Below are positions 37,533-47,014 of a stretch of DNA of 64,000 bases, one piece after another. Numbering within the stretch: the stretch's first letter is position 1; every line of letters begins with the position of its first letter. Position numbers and translations under genes: made by a program. The stretch is taken from the NCBI RefSeq assembly GCF_001315105.1, contig NZ_BAZR01000002.1, forward strand, positions 372,001 through 436,000, given 5' to 3'. The notes under the pieces are model-generated. The model ran no database searches, was not told the origin of the DNA, and saw only the letters and a program-made list of their open reading frames with translations. The DNA comes from Paenibacillus sp. JCM 10914 (GTDB lineage Bacteria; Bacillota; Bacilli; Paenibacillales; Paenibacillaceae).

Positions 37533-37605
37533 ATTCCTTGAAAGGATTAGATTAAACATACTTATAAAAGTGGAAGTGGCTTGTCTTAGGAGAGGAGAGA
37601 AGAAA

Positions 37606-38127
37606 ATGATTGAATTACGAAAAATAACCGGGGATAACATAGATGAAGTAATAGCATTTGAAGTTGGAGAAAACCAGAAAGACTTTATACAAACTACTAA
37701 CCTCAGAAGCTTTGCAGACGCTCATATGTTGAACACAGACGGGATACCAGCGACTCCCAATGCCATTTATGCCGATGGAGTTGCGGTTGGATTTTTGATG
37801 TATATTTATGATACGTTGGATCATGAATCATTTGATAATGAAGTTTTTTACGGGAAGAAGAGCTATTTTATATGGCATATTATGATTGACAAGAGTTATC
37901 AGGGGAAAGGATATGGCAAACTTGCCTTTGAAAAAATGTTGATGGATATTGAAAATATGCCATATGGGGAAGCAGAATATGTAAGCCTCTTTTATCGAAC
38001 AAGTAATGTCATAGCTAAAACATTATACGCTTCATTTGGTTTCGTAGATACAGGAATCATTCAGGATAATTCGATGTTGGCGATTAAAAAACTAGATGGG
38101 AAAATAACAGAATCCTTAGTAGAATAG
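37606..38127 (+). CDS. GNAT-family N-acetyltransferase
   Basis: 173 aa. The acetyl-CoA motif YQGKGYGKLAFEKML sits after the beta-strand KKSYFIWHIMID; a late VIAKTLYASFGFVDTG completes the fold. It is close to diamine/spermidine-type acetyltransferases, but the substrate is not determined. Start ATG 37606 follows AGGAGAGGAG. Second gene of the array, plus strand. Confidence 0.85.
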   Translation: MIELRKITGDNIDEVIAFEVGENQKDFIQTTNLRSFADAHMLNTDGIPATPNAIYADGVAVGFLMYIYDTLDHESFDNEVFYGKKSYFIWHIMIDKSYQGKGYGKLAFEKMLMDIENMPYGEAEYVSLFYRTSNVIAKTLYASFGFVDTGIIQDNSMLAIKKLDGKITESLVE

Positions 38128-38479
38128 GCTTTCTAGGGGAGAAATGTAATCTATCAACGTCTCGACTTATAACAACTAAAAATAGCCTCCTTAATTAACA
38201 GAATTTTGAAACTTAGTATTAGCAAAAAATATAATACTTATAAAGCAATCAAGCGCGATTGTTATAGAATTACTAGGTAGAAAATGATCAATCTTTATTA
38301 TAAAAATCGCATAGTATTTCACAAAGAATTAACTCGTTTTGATCAATCATTTTTCAAAGCGAGTTCTTATCATATAAATATAATATGGATTTTGAGGATA
38401 GTTTAGATCAAACTTTAATCCAAACCAACATTAAGAGAATTAAAGAATGTTGAAGGTGAATCAAAGTTGCCAAGGAACT
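38128..38479 (+). other. AT-rich non-coding stretch
   Basis: About 350 bp without a credible gene on either strand. It contains one hairpin at about 38330-38370 (ACTCGTTTTGA with TTCAAAGCGAGT), terminator-like but with no clear T run. Confidence 0.5.
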
Positions 38480-38646
38480 TCTGATAACATAGTATCTACG
38501 CTGCGGAGGACGAGCCCCCTTGATCTGCCTGAGGTAGTTCGTGGAAGTGGAATCAGGCAGATAACCCTGCGAGGCTAAGTCCGTCGGACCCGGCGCGTTC
38601 GCGCCTTAAGCCTCTCGGTTCGTAGATACGGGAACGTTATCAGAAA
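38480..38646. repeat. Cassette palindrome B
   Basis: Left end CTGATAACATAGTATCTACG, right end CGTAGATACGGGAACGTTA followed by TCAG. Right-arm complement TAACGTTCCCGTATCTACG is 3 nt longer than the left arm. The GC-rich middle includes GGCGCG-TTC-GCGCC. Preceded by the AT-rich stretch, followed 47 bp later by the next gene. Confidence 0.82.
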
Positions 38647-38692
38647 TTAATGCCAGTAGAATATGTTTTGAATGATAGTTTGGGGGTGTGAA

Positions 38693-38890
38693 ATGAAAAG
38701 AAAACTTGCAGATCGATTGGATTGGAATCGTGTATTACATCGAAAATTTATAAGCAAATTTGTTGATGAAGTCGATTTTAAAGGACATATAACTTTAATA
38801 AGTATTTATCAAGTAAAGGAATCACTTAGAAGAAATATTAAAATAAATGAAGATGACTATAGACTGGCAAAGAGTGTAATGACTGATTAA
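38693..38890 (+). CDS. Small protein, possibly truncated DUF402
   Basis: 65 aa, basic. MKRKLADRLDWNRVLHRKF then FKGHITLISIYQVKESL resembles the N-terminus of DUF402 proteins (nucleotide phosphatase-like), but the catalytic remainder is missing. GGGGGTG precedes ATG 38693. Either a decayed gene or a distinct small protein. Third gene of the array. Confidence 0.5.
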   Translation: MKRKLADRLDWNRVLHRKFISKFVDEVDFKGHITLISIYQVKESLRRNIKINEDDYRLAKSVMTD

Positions 38891-38985
38891 TAAAAGAAAT
38901 TGAAAGAATGGAAAACAATAATATAAAGAATAGTACAAATCATTTTGAATACATTTTGATGGAATCTCAAGGAAGGCATTAACAT

Positions 38986-39110
38986 CCGATAACATCATAT
39001 TCACGCATTGGGATTTCGCCCTCGGCCCTAGAAGCGGCTTCAAGGAAGGCGTTGCTGTGGACACACCCGGCATTCGCCGGGCGTCGTGAATATACGAAAC
39101 GTTATCTGAA
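38986..39110. repeat. Cassette palindrome C
   Basis: Left end GATAACATCATATTCACG, right end CGTGAATATACGAAACGTTA then TCTGAAAG. The right arm is 4 nt longer than the left. Inner stem ACCCGGC-ATTC-GCCGGGC. About 125 bp. Confidence 0.82.
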
Positions 39111-39248
39111 AGGGCTGCGAATTGGATTAAAATGAAAAGATCAAAGTCAATATATAAGAACGCTTGTACGCAGATTTAAATAAAGGTAAAATATAACTAC
39201 AATTGAATCTTGGGTGGGCATGGTTTCCCTTCGAAAGGAGGTGAAGCC

Positions 39249-39344
39249 ATGGAAGTAAAGGATGCATTAACGATAATGTTCCTCTTTGGATCATTCATTC
39301 TTGCACTTTTAACTTACATTAACAATAACAATAAGAGAAAGTAA
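39249..39344 (+). CDS. Putative holin-like type I toxin (Hol_Tox)
   Basis: 31 aa: MEVKDALTIMFLFGSFIL then ALLTYINNNNKRK, a single membrane helix with a basic tail, the standard form of Hol_Tox/TxpA-BsrG-like toxins. AAAGGAGGTGAAGCC gives a very strong ribosome binding site, and a terminator follows at once. In relatives the mRNA is silenced by an antisense RNA overlapping the 3' end; the antisense promoter would lie in the AT-rich 39390-39480, but is not proven here. A truncated copy is at 34350. Confidence 0.82.
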   Translation: MEVKDALTIMFLFGSFILALLTYINNNNKRK

Positions 39345-39382
39345 AAACCCACCCAAAGGTTAGCTGCCGAAGGTGGGTTTTG
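39345..39382 (+). terminator. Terminator of the Hol_Tox mRNA
   Basis: AAACCCACC pairs with GGTGGGTTT followed by TG. A second dyad, GACCAAGTG with CACTTGGTC, at about 39428-39454 could end or fold an antisense RNA. Confidence 0.8.
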
Positions 39383-39571
39383 TTCCTGTGACTTAGAAGG
39401 GAATAAACCATCCAAGCCAATTGTATGGACCAAGTGTTAGCAGCACTTGGTCTTTATCAAATATATAGTATCATATTTGAAAAGATGTATCAAAGCATTG
39501 AATGAAAATGAAAACATTATTGAAAAGACGAATTAAATTATATTGAAAGCGATTCGAAGAAGGCATCCCCC

Positions 39572-39612
39572 TCAGATAACAATATATCTACGCTTCGGGC
39601 CATTCGGGCCTG
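39572..39612. repeat. Cassette palindrome D, left end only
   Basis: CAGATAACAATATATCTACG matches the left ends of the complete elements, followed by a small CGGGCCATTCGGGCC stem. No right end is found; the next gene starts within 35 bp. A truncated element. Confidence 0.65.
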
Positions 39613-39641
39613 TTATTTCGTATCATTTAGTATTTCGATTT

Positions 39642-39965
39642 ATGAAAATAAAATATCGACTAATGAGATACTCTTTTTTAATTTTTGTGATATCTATCTT
39701 ATCAATGATTTACGGATTAACTTTAGGATTAGCGTGGAAAGAATCTCGCACGTTGTCAATTGGATTTATAGTTTTCTTTATTTTTATGTTAGGTGTATTG
39801 AAACTCATGGATTTTCTAGTGAACAATCAAGCTAAAAGAATTTTAAAACAGAAAAATAATATTGAACCAAACGGTTTATCTTGGCGAATAGAAAAGTTCG
39901 AAGAGATGCAGTTGAACCTTATAAAAGAATATTTAGTCAACGCCTCGCTATATAAAGAGGATTAA
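39642..39965 (+). CDS. Small membrane protein of unknown function
   Basis: 107 aa with two membrane helices (SFLIFVISILSMIYGLTLG and LSIGFIVFFIFMLGVL) and a charged C-terminal tail. The frame is open to 39543, but those codons lie in the truncated palindrome D; ATG 39642 is the likely start although no clear ribosome binding site is seen. Family not recognised. Confidence 0.55.
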   Translation: MKIKYRLMRYSFLIFVISILSMIYGLTLGLAWKESRTLSIGFIVFFIFMLGVLKLMDFLVNNQAKRILKQKNNIEPNGLSWRIEKFEEMQLNLIKEYLVNASLYKED

Positions 39966-39983
39966 ATTAAATTGCTGATAGAA

Positions 39984-40168
39984 ATGATTGAGAAAGACAT
40001 TGATAGAAGAAGACTTTCGCCACTTATTAACCCCGGAATTTTTTAGTGAATGTTATTAAAAGATTCTCTAGTGAAATAAAAGAAATAATTTTCACTGATG
40101 ATAATGTTTATAAAAAAAAGTTGTTAGAAAAACTTAAAGACATATTGATAGGTTATAAAGAGAATTGA
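39984..40168 (+). pseudogene. Small broken gene
   Basis: MIEKDIDRRRLSPLINP followed, after frame changes near 40040, by VIKRFSSEIKEIIFTDDN then VYKKKLLEKLKDILIGYK to the stop. Two indels in a T-rich stretch would give about 60 aa. Unknown family; it lies just before palindrome E. Confidence 0.4.
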
Positions 40169-40183
40169 AACCAATAAATATTG

Positions 40184-40290
40184 ACTTCACATAACATAAT
40201 ATTCACGCTGCGTACATTCGTCCTTGGTCCGGTATTCGCCGGACACCCAGCCTACGCTGGGTCGTGAATACAGGAACGTTATGTGAAATC
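40184..40290. repeat. Cassette palindrome E
   Basis: The shortest complete element. Left CACATAACATAATATTCACG, right CGTGAATACAGGAACGTTA then TGTG. Inner stems GTCCGG-TATTCG-CCGGAC and CCCAGC-CTAC-GCTGGG. The right arm again has 3 extra bases. Confidence 0.85.
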
Positions 40291-40407
40291 AGCGCAAGAA
40301 AAAATCAAATAAAACCTATTCAATTAACTAACAGGCGGATAGAGTAGTTCTTTTGTCCAATTTGTATGAATAATTAAATGCGGTTGTGTCGGGAGGTAGT
40401 CAGAGAG

Positions 40408-40551
40408 ATGAATTCTTTTGAAATCTATAAAGCAGTTCGAACCTGGGAAGATATGCGAGTCCTTGAAATAGATTTGCTAAAACGAGGGGAAGATAAAGAT
40501 CATTCAAAACTTCTTAAATGTAAAGAGGTTATAAGGGGAAGGGCTTTATAA
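40408..40551 (+). CDS. Small protein of unknown function (47 aa)
   Basis: 47 aa, charged: MNSFEIYKAVRTWEDMRVLE then IDLLKRGEDKDHSKLL. Composition and predicted helices are those of a real soluble protein. GGGAGG lies 11 bases before ATG 40408. It follows palindrome E and precedes the partial element F. Family not recognised. Confidence 0.45.
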   Translation: MNSFEIYKAVRTWEDMRVLEIDLLKRGEDKDHSKLLKCKEVIRGRAL

Positions 40552-40619
40552 AACCCAGAAACGGAAGACTCTATACATATGAAAGACAATGATTTTGAGT
40601 TAACTCGAAGAAGCACCAC

Positions 40620-40646
40620 GCTTCACATAACAACATTCAGCAGCAG
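40620..40646. repeat. Cassette palindrome F, left end only
   Basis: CTTCACATAACAACATTCAG matches the left end of E (CTTCACATAACATAATATTC). No matching right end follows. Bases 40647-40870 hold no gene that I can support. Confidence 0.5.
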
Positions 40647-40870
40647 CCGGATCTTATACTCCAGACAATTATCATGTGAGCTTTGAGCTCAATGATTGGA
40701 TCGGAGCTATATCTATTCTGAGTAACATTATTTATTTGATAAGCAAACAAATTTTATTCGAAATTCCATATATAAAGTGAAGTTAAGAAACAAAGAATTT
40801 GATGAAAGAAATAAAAACAATCACGAATGATAATAAATTTAAAAACCGAAAGCTTTGGTGGTGATTTGTA

Positions 40871-41344
40871 GTGATTGAATTCAGACAATTTAAAGAAGAG
40901 GATTCAGTGAGTGTCTGTTTAATAATGAAAGAATACCCAATTCAGTTTCCAACGTTTGTAATCGACCGTTATTCGCTTAGGTGGGCTCACTTTGTAACTA
41001 ATGAAGGTGAGTCTAAATCAAACTTTTACGTAGCTACTAAGTTTAATAAAGTAATTGGACATTCAGGCTTCATTTATAATATAGAAAAAAATATGTATGA
41101 GATAGTGGGAGTTGTTGTTTCTAAGGATTATTCGAGACAGGGAATAGGAAGAGAATTATTAGAGATTATATGTTCGTGTATTAAAAAACTCGGCAGTCAA
41201 AAAGTAATACTGTATACATTAGGACATCCCGAGAATCAAGGGACGATTGATTTTTACAAATCAATTGGATTTGAGTTGGTGGACTTTGAAGAAGATTTCT
41301 TCGTTCAAGGTTATTCCAGAGTGACTTTTTTTAGAAACTTATAA
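40871..41344 (+). CDS. GNAT-family N-acetyltransferase
   Basis: 157 aa. Typical acetyl-CoA motif YSRQGIGRELLEII after VGVVVSKD, and ENQGTIDFYKSIGFEL at the C-terminus. Start GTG 40871 follows GGTGGTGA. Different from the GNAT gene at 37606; both are cargo of the array. The substrate is unknown. Confidence 0.85.
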   Translation: MIEFRQFKEEDSVSVCLIMKEYPIQFPTFVIDRYSLRWAHFVTNEGESKSNFYVATKFNKVIGHSGFIYNIEKNMYEIVGVVVSKDYSRQGIGRELLEIICSCIKKLGSQKVILYTLGHPENQGTIDFYKSIGFELVDFEEDFFVQGYSRVTFFRNL

Positions 41345-41366
41345 GATAAATCTGAGAAGAGCAATC

Positions 41367-41536
41367 CTTCAGATAACAACATATTCACACATTCTGAAAT
41401 TCTGCCCTTGGTCCGACAGAGGAATTTTTGATAAGCGGGATTAGCTGGACAACGCTGCACTGGATAAGTCTGATGATCCAAGCTCTGACGCTTTTAAGCC
41501 AGTAAAGGTTCGTAAATACAACAACGTTATGTGTAG
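41367..41536. repeat. Cassette palindrome G
   Basis: Left TCAGATAACAACATATTCAC, right CGTAAATACAACAACGTTA then TGTG. It starts 22 bases after the GNAT stop. The inner sequence is more AT-rich than in the others. The right arm is 3 nt longer than the left. Confidence 0.78.
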
Positions 41537-41601
41537 TTAGTGCTAGCACTAGAAGATCATAAATTCATATAACCATAAAGCCAGAAGGGATTGATTAATA
41601 G

Positions 41602-41916
41602 ATGAATCATAATGATCAAAATTCAATATCCTGGTTTGTTGAAGAGATGCACTTTGAGACAATTCGAGAAGCGCGTGAATGGGTTTATAGTGGTGCTTAT
41701 AACGATATAGGTTACTTTTTTGATGGTTATAAAACGAAAGACCCAAAATTAGCTTATGCGCTATTGTTTGAACTAGTAAGATCAAACACAATTCATGGGC
41801 ATAGACATGATGTTCATTGTGATGAGGAACATCTAGAAGGATCAATTACCTATAAGGTCTGGATAACTAATAAGAAATATGACTACCCCAAAATTACAAA
41901 TGATCCAATTAAATAG
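41602..41916 (+). CDS. Hypothetical protein (104 aa)
   Basis: 104 aa, soluble: SWFVEEMHFETIREAREWVY, then AYALLFELVRSNTIHGHRHD with several His. Family not recognised. Last gene of the array on the plus strand; a partial left-end-like TGACAATATATCATGCG follows at about 41967. Confidence 0.55.
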   Translation: MNHNDQNSISWFVEEMHFETIREAREWVYSGAYNDIGYFFDGYKTKDPKLAYALLFELVRSNTIHGHRHDVHCDEEHLEGSITYKVWITNKKYDYPKITNDPIK

Positions 41917-41975
41917 TTCGAGAAAAATCTATAATTGAGAGTTCAAAGCAGGCAATAACTACGCATGACAATATA

Positions 41976-42123
41976 TCATGCGAATCGTTTTTTAAATCCC
42001 TCAAAACGCCTCCAGCCCTTATCCACAAGGCTTTGCACCACCCCACTACTTCGCTGGTCTCGGTATAACTTGTCGTAACTCACATCAGTCAAATAAGCTT
42101 GCCGATATTGAAAGCGGTCTTTT
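41976..42123 (-). pseudogene. C-terminal gene remnant
   Basis: The minus strand reads KDRFQYRQAYLTDVSYDKLY then RDQRSSGVVQSLVDKGWRRF before a stop, with a stop just upstream and no start. It is a convincing coding remnant, but the family is not recognised. It marks the right-hand edge of the accessory region. Confidence 0.4.
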
Positions 42124-42307
42124 TATCGAAGTGAAAAATATAAACGCTGTCTATACTTTTTGCTAACTTTGCTCAAGAAATGAACAGAGGCTGTCCTAAG
42201 GATCAAATTTATACTTATACAGCACCTCCATCAACGGCTCTCCCTTGAACCCCTCCTCCTGCTTAAGCTATGATGAAATCGTGTCAAGCAAGAGGAGGAA
42301 CAAGTAC

Positions 42308-42828
42308 ATGATGGTTCACAAAGGTGAAATTTTATTTCGGCAAGGAGAGGCCGTTCCTTGTTTCACGTTAAAAGCGGCATGCTGAAGATTGAGCGCTTGC
42401 ACCAGGACGGCCATGCCCTGCTGGTGAATCTGATTGTGCCCGGCGAGACGATACCGCATCACTCGCTGATTACCCCGAAGCCTTATTTCGGGACGGCGGT
42501 AGGTCTAGTCACGAGCGAAGTTGAAGTTTACCGCCTCGAGGACTGGTATCGATCATTGGAACAAGACCCAGTTCGTTACCGAACGATCGCGCTCCAGCTT
42601 CAGGACAAGCTGAGAATGATGCAGGTGCGGATTGACCAACTGAGCGCAATCGAACCGATCGAGCGGCTACGCAAACTACAGCGGTGGTTTGAACAATATA
42701 TTTCGCCTTCCAGTCTGACGGATGTACTGACCCAGGTCGAGATTGGCCAACTGATCGGCCTGCGTCGGGAGACGGTGAACCGTTTGCTGCGTCAAGAGAG
42801 GCTGGCCACCGGACCAAAGAACTCGTAA
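42308..42828 (+). pseudogene. Crp/Fnr-family regulator, frameshifted near the start
   Basis: About 173 aa when repaired. MMVHKGEILFRQGEAVP then, after a missing C near 42354 (CC for CCC), LFHVKSGMLKIERL. The cyclic-nucleotide-type beta-roll and long helix are followed by a winged helix ([26 protein letters not shown]). No Cys cluster of Fnr type is visible. GAGGAGG precedes ATG 42308. It converges on hmp, with the 3' ends overlapping by 37 nt, so a link to nitrosative stress control is plausible. Confidence 0.8.
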
Positions 42829-44000
42829 CGGATACGATCCGATGGGATGCCAAGCTTTAAGAGAGCGTCATTCATCGTCTTCATGAACGGGATTGGACCG
42901 CAGAAATAATACGTTGCCGATGTGCCTGGCACCGTGTCCTTTAGCCATTCCCAATCCAGCACACCCACTTTATGATAACCGGTATCCATTTCTTCCGGGC
43001 TGCTGTAACACCAGCGGTACGCGATATTCGGATATGCCTGTGCGAGATCCTCGACGTGCTGCTTCATAGCATGTACGCGACCGTTGCGGGCTGCATGGAT
43101 GAACATGACTTCCCGTTCGGGCTGCTGCTCGGCAATGGTGTTGAGCATACTGATCATCGGCGTGAGTCCGACACCGCCGCTAATCAGGACAACCGGAGAG
43201 CGGTCGTTCAAGTCGAGCGTGAAATCGCCCGCTGGGGCGGAGAGCTCCACCCTATCGTTTTCCGATACCGCATCGTGGAGATAGTTAGAAACTTTCCCTT
43301 GCGGGGTTTCTAATCCCTCGGCCTCACGTTTCACTGATATCCTGTAGTAAGGCTTCCCGGGCGCATCGGACAGGCTGTACTGGCGGTTTAGCGTAAAAGT
43401 CTCATCCGAAATCTGCAATCTCAAGCTGACATATTGACCAGGCTCAAAAACGGGTAGCGGGGTGCCGTCTGCAGGAACCAGATAAAAGGAGGTGATAACA
43501 TCGCTCTCCTGTATTTTCCGTTCGACCCGGAACGGTTTGAATCCGCTCCAGCCGCCGGACTGTTTCTCCGCTTGTGCATACATCTCATTCTCAACGGTGA
43601 TGAAAGCATCTGAAATGACTCCGTAAGCTTCCTTCCATGCATCCAAAATCTCGTCGGTCGCCGCATCGCCAAGCACTTCCTTGATCGCTCCAAGCAGATG
43701 ATGTCCGACAATCGGATAATGCTCCGGCTTCACGCCGAGGCTGCGATGCTTGTGGGCAATCTGTCTCTCGGCTGGCAAAATGGTTTCCAGACGATCGATA
43801 TGAAGCGCTGCCGCATAAACCGTATTGGCTAGTGCGGCTTGTTGTTTGCCCCGCTGCTGGTTCGCATGATTAAAAATATTTAGCAGTTCGGGATGCGCCT
43901 TGAACATATTACGGTAAAATGTAGAGGTAATCGTCACTCCGTGTTGTTCCAACACAGGCACCGTCGATTTAATCGTGGCAATGGTTTTCTCGGTTAACAT
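42792..44000 (-). CDS. hmp: Flavohemoprotein (nitric oxide dioxygenase)
   Basis: 402 aa. The globin domain (1 to about 138) has the proximal His region [21 protein letters not shown] domain follows ([17 protein letters not shown]) and a NAD domain ([28 protein letters not shown]). It turns nitric oxide into nitrate using oxygen and NAD(P)H. On the minus strand an ATATAAT box lies about 25 bases before the start, near an AATGAAGACATTCATT dyad that might be an operator. Full length. Confidence 0.95.
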   Translation of the reverse strand: MLTEKTIATIKSTVPVLEQHGVTITSTFYRNMFKAHPELLNIFNHANQQRGKQQAALANTVYAAALHIDRLETILPAERQIAHKHRSLGVKPEHYPIVGHHLLGAIKEVLGDAATDEILDAWKEAYGVISDAFITVENEMYAQAEKQSGGWSGFKPFRVERKIQESDVITSFYLVPADGTPLPVFEPGQYVSLRLQISDETFTLNRQYSLSDAPGKPYYRISVKREAEGLETPQGKVSNYLHDAVSENDRVELSAPAGDFTLDLNDRSPVVLISGGVGLTPMISMLNTIAEQQPEREVMFIHAARNGRVHAMKQHVEDLAQAYPNIAYRWCYSSPEEMDTGYHKVGVLDWEWLKDTVPGTSATYYFCGPIPFMKTMNDALLKLGIPSDRIRYEFFGPVASLS

Positions 44001-44511
44001 AGGCTGAGCCTCGCTTTCGTCTAATGAATGTCTTCATTATATTGAAGCTAACCGAGAGCGATTGTGATTCAGATCACTTGAAATGGCAACGATTTGTGAC
44101 ATTCAGCAATTAAGCCATAGACTGACGTCGGCTCTACCGCCTTTGTTTTGTACTGCCGAAGGGAAGCATCTTACTCTTCCGAATTTTATAAGTATCAGGG
44201 AAGTGACAACATCCAAACAGAATTGCTTTCAAATATTTGAGGAAGGAAATTAAAGAAAAGCAAAAAATGAAGGCAAGACTACACAGTAAGAACGAATTGT
44301 TGAAAACAGGCTGATCGTTTATGCAGAACGAAATGAAATCACTACGACGTTTAACAATCGGCATACGCATCATGTTAACTAGGTTTAATGGGAGATAGGT
44401 TTGGTAGAGTAACTACTACTGGAGGGCCTTTAACGACAGACCAAATCTTGAATCTAAGATTTGAACCAACAGTCATCATCGAAAAGAAATAGAATGAAAG
44501 AGGGATAGACC
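44001..44511. other. Intergenic region without recognisable gene
   Basis: Apart from the hmp promoter region (about 44010-44060), I find no gene in these 510 bp. A 79-codon minus-strand frame at 44134-44373 has no ribosome binding site and unlikely composition. Confidence 0.5.
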
Positions 44512-45681
44512 ATGCTGAGTATTGTAAAGGGACCTTATTTGCAGCGGCCGACAGTGAACAGCATGACAATCATGTGGGAAACATCGGAACCGGCTTCTTC
44601 AAGCGTTAGCGTATTAGTGGCGGAGAGAATCCATAGTGGATATCAAGGGAATTACAAGACTCCGACAGAAATACGATCCACCGTTTCGAAGGAAGGTTAT
44701 TCTACGATTCATCAGGTTACTGTAGATCATCTAAATCCCAGTACAATTTATTTTTATCAAGTTTTATCAGAGAATGAGCAAGGTAGCATTGAATCAAGTC
44801 CGTATCCGTTCAAAACGGCTGTGCAACAGGGTGAGCCTTTTTCTTTTACCGTGACGAGTGAAACCGGAGGGTATAGCGGCTTTGATCGATCCAATGGTCA
44901 AGTTAATCAAAATATTTTCGACCAAATGCTAAAATACAGACCAGATTTCACTCTATTTGTTGGTGACGTTGTGAACGACGGAGATCATTATGAAGATTGG
45001 GAGATGTATTTTTTCGGTCCGGGTAAGGATTTGCTGGTAAGCACTCCTTGTTATAATAGCCTAGGTAATCACGAAAAAAAATGCTTCGCTATTTTATGAT
45101 TTTTTTGCTTTTGACCCACCCCAAAATTTCTATTCGTTTGATTATGGAGATGTTCACTTCATCTGCTTAGACAGTACGGATTTCATTAATCCTGAAAGTT
45201 ACCCAAACAGCTCAGGTATCATGAGCCCAGGAAATGCACAGTATGATTTCTTAGTTCGCGATCTGCAGTCTACTTCGGCAAGATGGAAAATAGTATTCTT
45301 TCATTATCCACCGTACGTATCTGGCGGGTATCAGGTAGAGGATTTGAGACAACTTTGCCTATATTCGAACAGTATGGGGTTGATTTGGTCTTTAACTCTC
45401 ATACGATTGTCTACGAACGAAGTCATCCATTACGAGCTGACAAGATCGATTACGATGAGGGGATCGTGTACATTGTAGCTGGCGGAGCCGGAGCGATGCC
45501 AGAATGGCTGCTGCCGAAAAGAGATTGGCACACATCACAATCTTTGGCGGTTCCGCATTTTATACAAGTGGTGGTGACAACAGACCATTTAATGTTGCGT
45601 GCAATCGATCATGAGGGCAGACTGTTTGATTCGTTACAGTTAAAGAAAGGAATGAACGGCAGAAGATTATTCCTTGGCTAG
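44512..45681 (+). pseudogene. Purple-acid-phosphatase-like metallophosphoesterase, frameshifted twice
   Basis: About 389 aa when repaired. An N-terminal fibronectin-like domain (TVNSMTIMWETSEPASSSV, LNPSTIYFYQVL) precedes the phosphatase: FTLFVGDVVNDGDHYEDW and LGNHEKN, then FHYPPYVSGGYQ and FNSHTIVYERSHPL. One extra A in a run of eight at about 45079 and one missing base near 45347 break the frame. No signal peptide is seen. Metal ligands (GD, GNHE, HY, SH) are conserved, so it was probably active. The substrate is unknown. Confidence 0.8.
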
Positions 45682-45708
45682 CTCAAGTTCATACATCTCT
45701 AAATTCTC

Positions 45709-45745
45709 GTTAGAGGCCCATGCGACTGCGCGTGGGTCTAATTTC
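45709..45745 (+). terminator. Terminator after the phosphoesterase
   Basis: TTAGAGGCCCATGCG pairs with CGCGTGGGTCTAA, followed by TTTCG. Confidence 0.7.
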
Positions 45746-45816
45746 GTTTACTATATTGCGAAATCCAACATATTCCTTCATAAAACTGACATTTTGCCAG
45801 CAGCCGCAAAGGACTG

Positions 45817-45951
45817 CTTGTTAAAGCTGTAGATAATGTATCCTTCACGCTTGCGGATAATTACATATTTAGGGTAATCCAGGAGATTCGCCAATCCGCA
45901 ATCGGATTATACGAAAGCGCTGCTGAAGGCAGCTATCTATTAAACGAGTAA
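45817..45951 (+). pseudogene. Gene remnant (C-terminal 44 codons)
   Basis: An open stretch reads LVKAVDNVSFTLADNYIFRV then IQEIRQSAIGLYESAAEGS to a stop just before a terminator, with no start. It looks like the tail of a lost gene; family not recognised. Confidence 0.35.
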
Positions 45952-45956
45952 CAGTG

Positions 45957-45992
45957 AAAACCGTAAGCTTGTACGCTTGCGGTTTTTTTTAA
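45957..45992 (+). terminator. Terminator
   Basis: AAACCGTAAGC pairs with GCTTGCGGTTT and is followed by a run of T. Confidence 0.85.
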
Positions 45993-46094
45993 TACCTCTT
46001 CGTCTGTAACTGATTCGTCCCTTTTCCTAAGTTATGAGTTTGTATGTTATATTTGAAGTCATATTTAAATTAGGTGTTCTAAGGAGAGAGCAGA

Positions 46095-46577
46095 ATGCTA
46101 GCATTAAGGTTCACTCAAAAACTTATAAAAGACATGAAGGTAGCACCAGAAGAATTGGCAGAGGATAACCAGATATTTAGCTGGCATGTCAATATTCTTC
46201 AACTAAGAAGGAAACATATTATCTTTGTGAATGACGCTAGCCGATTATGTTTAGTCATCGATGGCATTAGGAGTTCTCAAGTTGATAAGTTACAGGAAAA
46301 GTTTAGAACGGTTCTGAGGGAGTATTTACTTTTCGAAGGATTCAAGAAGAACATGATTGACCAGTACTTTCTTGAAGCAGGAGAAATAAATATAGGTAAA
46401 ACAAATAGTAAGAGTGTGATAGGGACCATGAGCGAAATGACTTTTTACAGTAGTCATAAGGAGTTTGACCATCCCTACGAACTCATTTCGTGGTTAAATT
46501 CAATCATTTTAAAACCCATTGGTTACGAAAAGCCCATCCATGTATTTCAAAGAGAACTAACAAGCAAATATCAGTAA
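46095..46577 (+). CDS. DUF6933-like protein
   Basis: 160 aa. MLALRFTQKLIKDMKV, WHVNILQLRRKHIIFVNDASRLCLVID and FYSSHKEFDHPYELISWLN fit my memory of the DUF6933 family, which has no known function and often lies near small defence or antitoxin-like genes. AAGGAGAGAG precedes the start. The next gene follows after 15 bp, so the two may be co-transcribed. Confidence 0.55.
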   Translation: MLALRFTQKLIKDMKVAPEELAEDNQIFSWHVNILQLRRKHIIFVNDASRLCLVIDGIRSSQVDKLQEKFRTVLREYLLFEGFKKNMIDQYFLEAGEINIGKTNSKSVIGTMSEMTFYSSHKEFDHPYELISWLNSIILKPIGYEKPIHVFQRELTSKYQ

Positions 46578-46592
46578 AGTAAATGGAGATGA

Positions 46593-46935
46593 ATGATTAT
46601 TAGTGACAAGAAACTAAATCAATTTACATTGGAAGATGTTATTCAAAGAAAAGTACAGTTCACAAATACGAATACCATATTCGACAAAACAGACTTTAAA
46701 GATAATGATGAAGGCGAATTACTGGCTTATCATGAAATGCTGTCAGATGTAAGAGGAATGACGGAGTGTGAGTTCGTCAATAAATACGTGAAGATCATTA
46801 AAGAGCTTGGAGCAGTTTGAAAACAATGCATTTACAGATGAAAGAGAAATTGAAAAGAAGTCGGGATATAATAACGCAATTGTTTCCGTTCTAAAGTGCA
46901 TCAATCCGATATACGAGTATGATTTAGAAGATTAG
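46593..46935 (+). pseudogene. Hypothetical protein, frameshifted
   Basis: About 113 aa when repaired: MIISDKKLNQFTLEDVIQ to VKIIKEL, then, after one extra base near 46807, EQFENNAFTDEREIEKK and IVSVLKCINPIYEYDLED to the stop at 46935. Without repair it ends at 46820. Acidic, soluble, family not recognised. It is paired with the DUF6933-like gene. Confidence 0.5.
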
Positions 46936-47014
46936 CAGTGGAACTGTTATGATAGTAAGCTGATACTAAAGAGTATAAGTACATAGAATTTTAGAGAATT
47001 GTGAGGAAATGAAG

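Noticed and set aside
36808..41985. Classical integron attC sites
   Set aside because: The ends read GTTATCT/GTTATGT and not GTTRRRY, and no intI-like gene is in the window, so the classical name is not used.
44134..44373. 79-codon minus-strand frame with a hydrophobic stretch
   Set aside because: No start signal and no recognisable family; probably chance.
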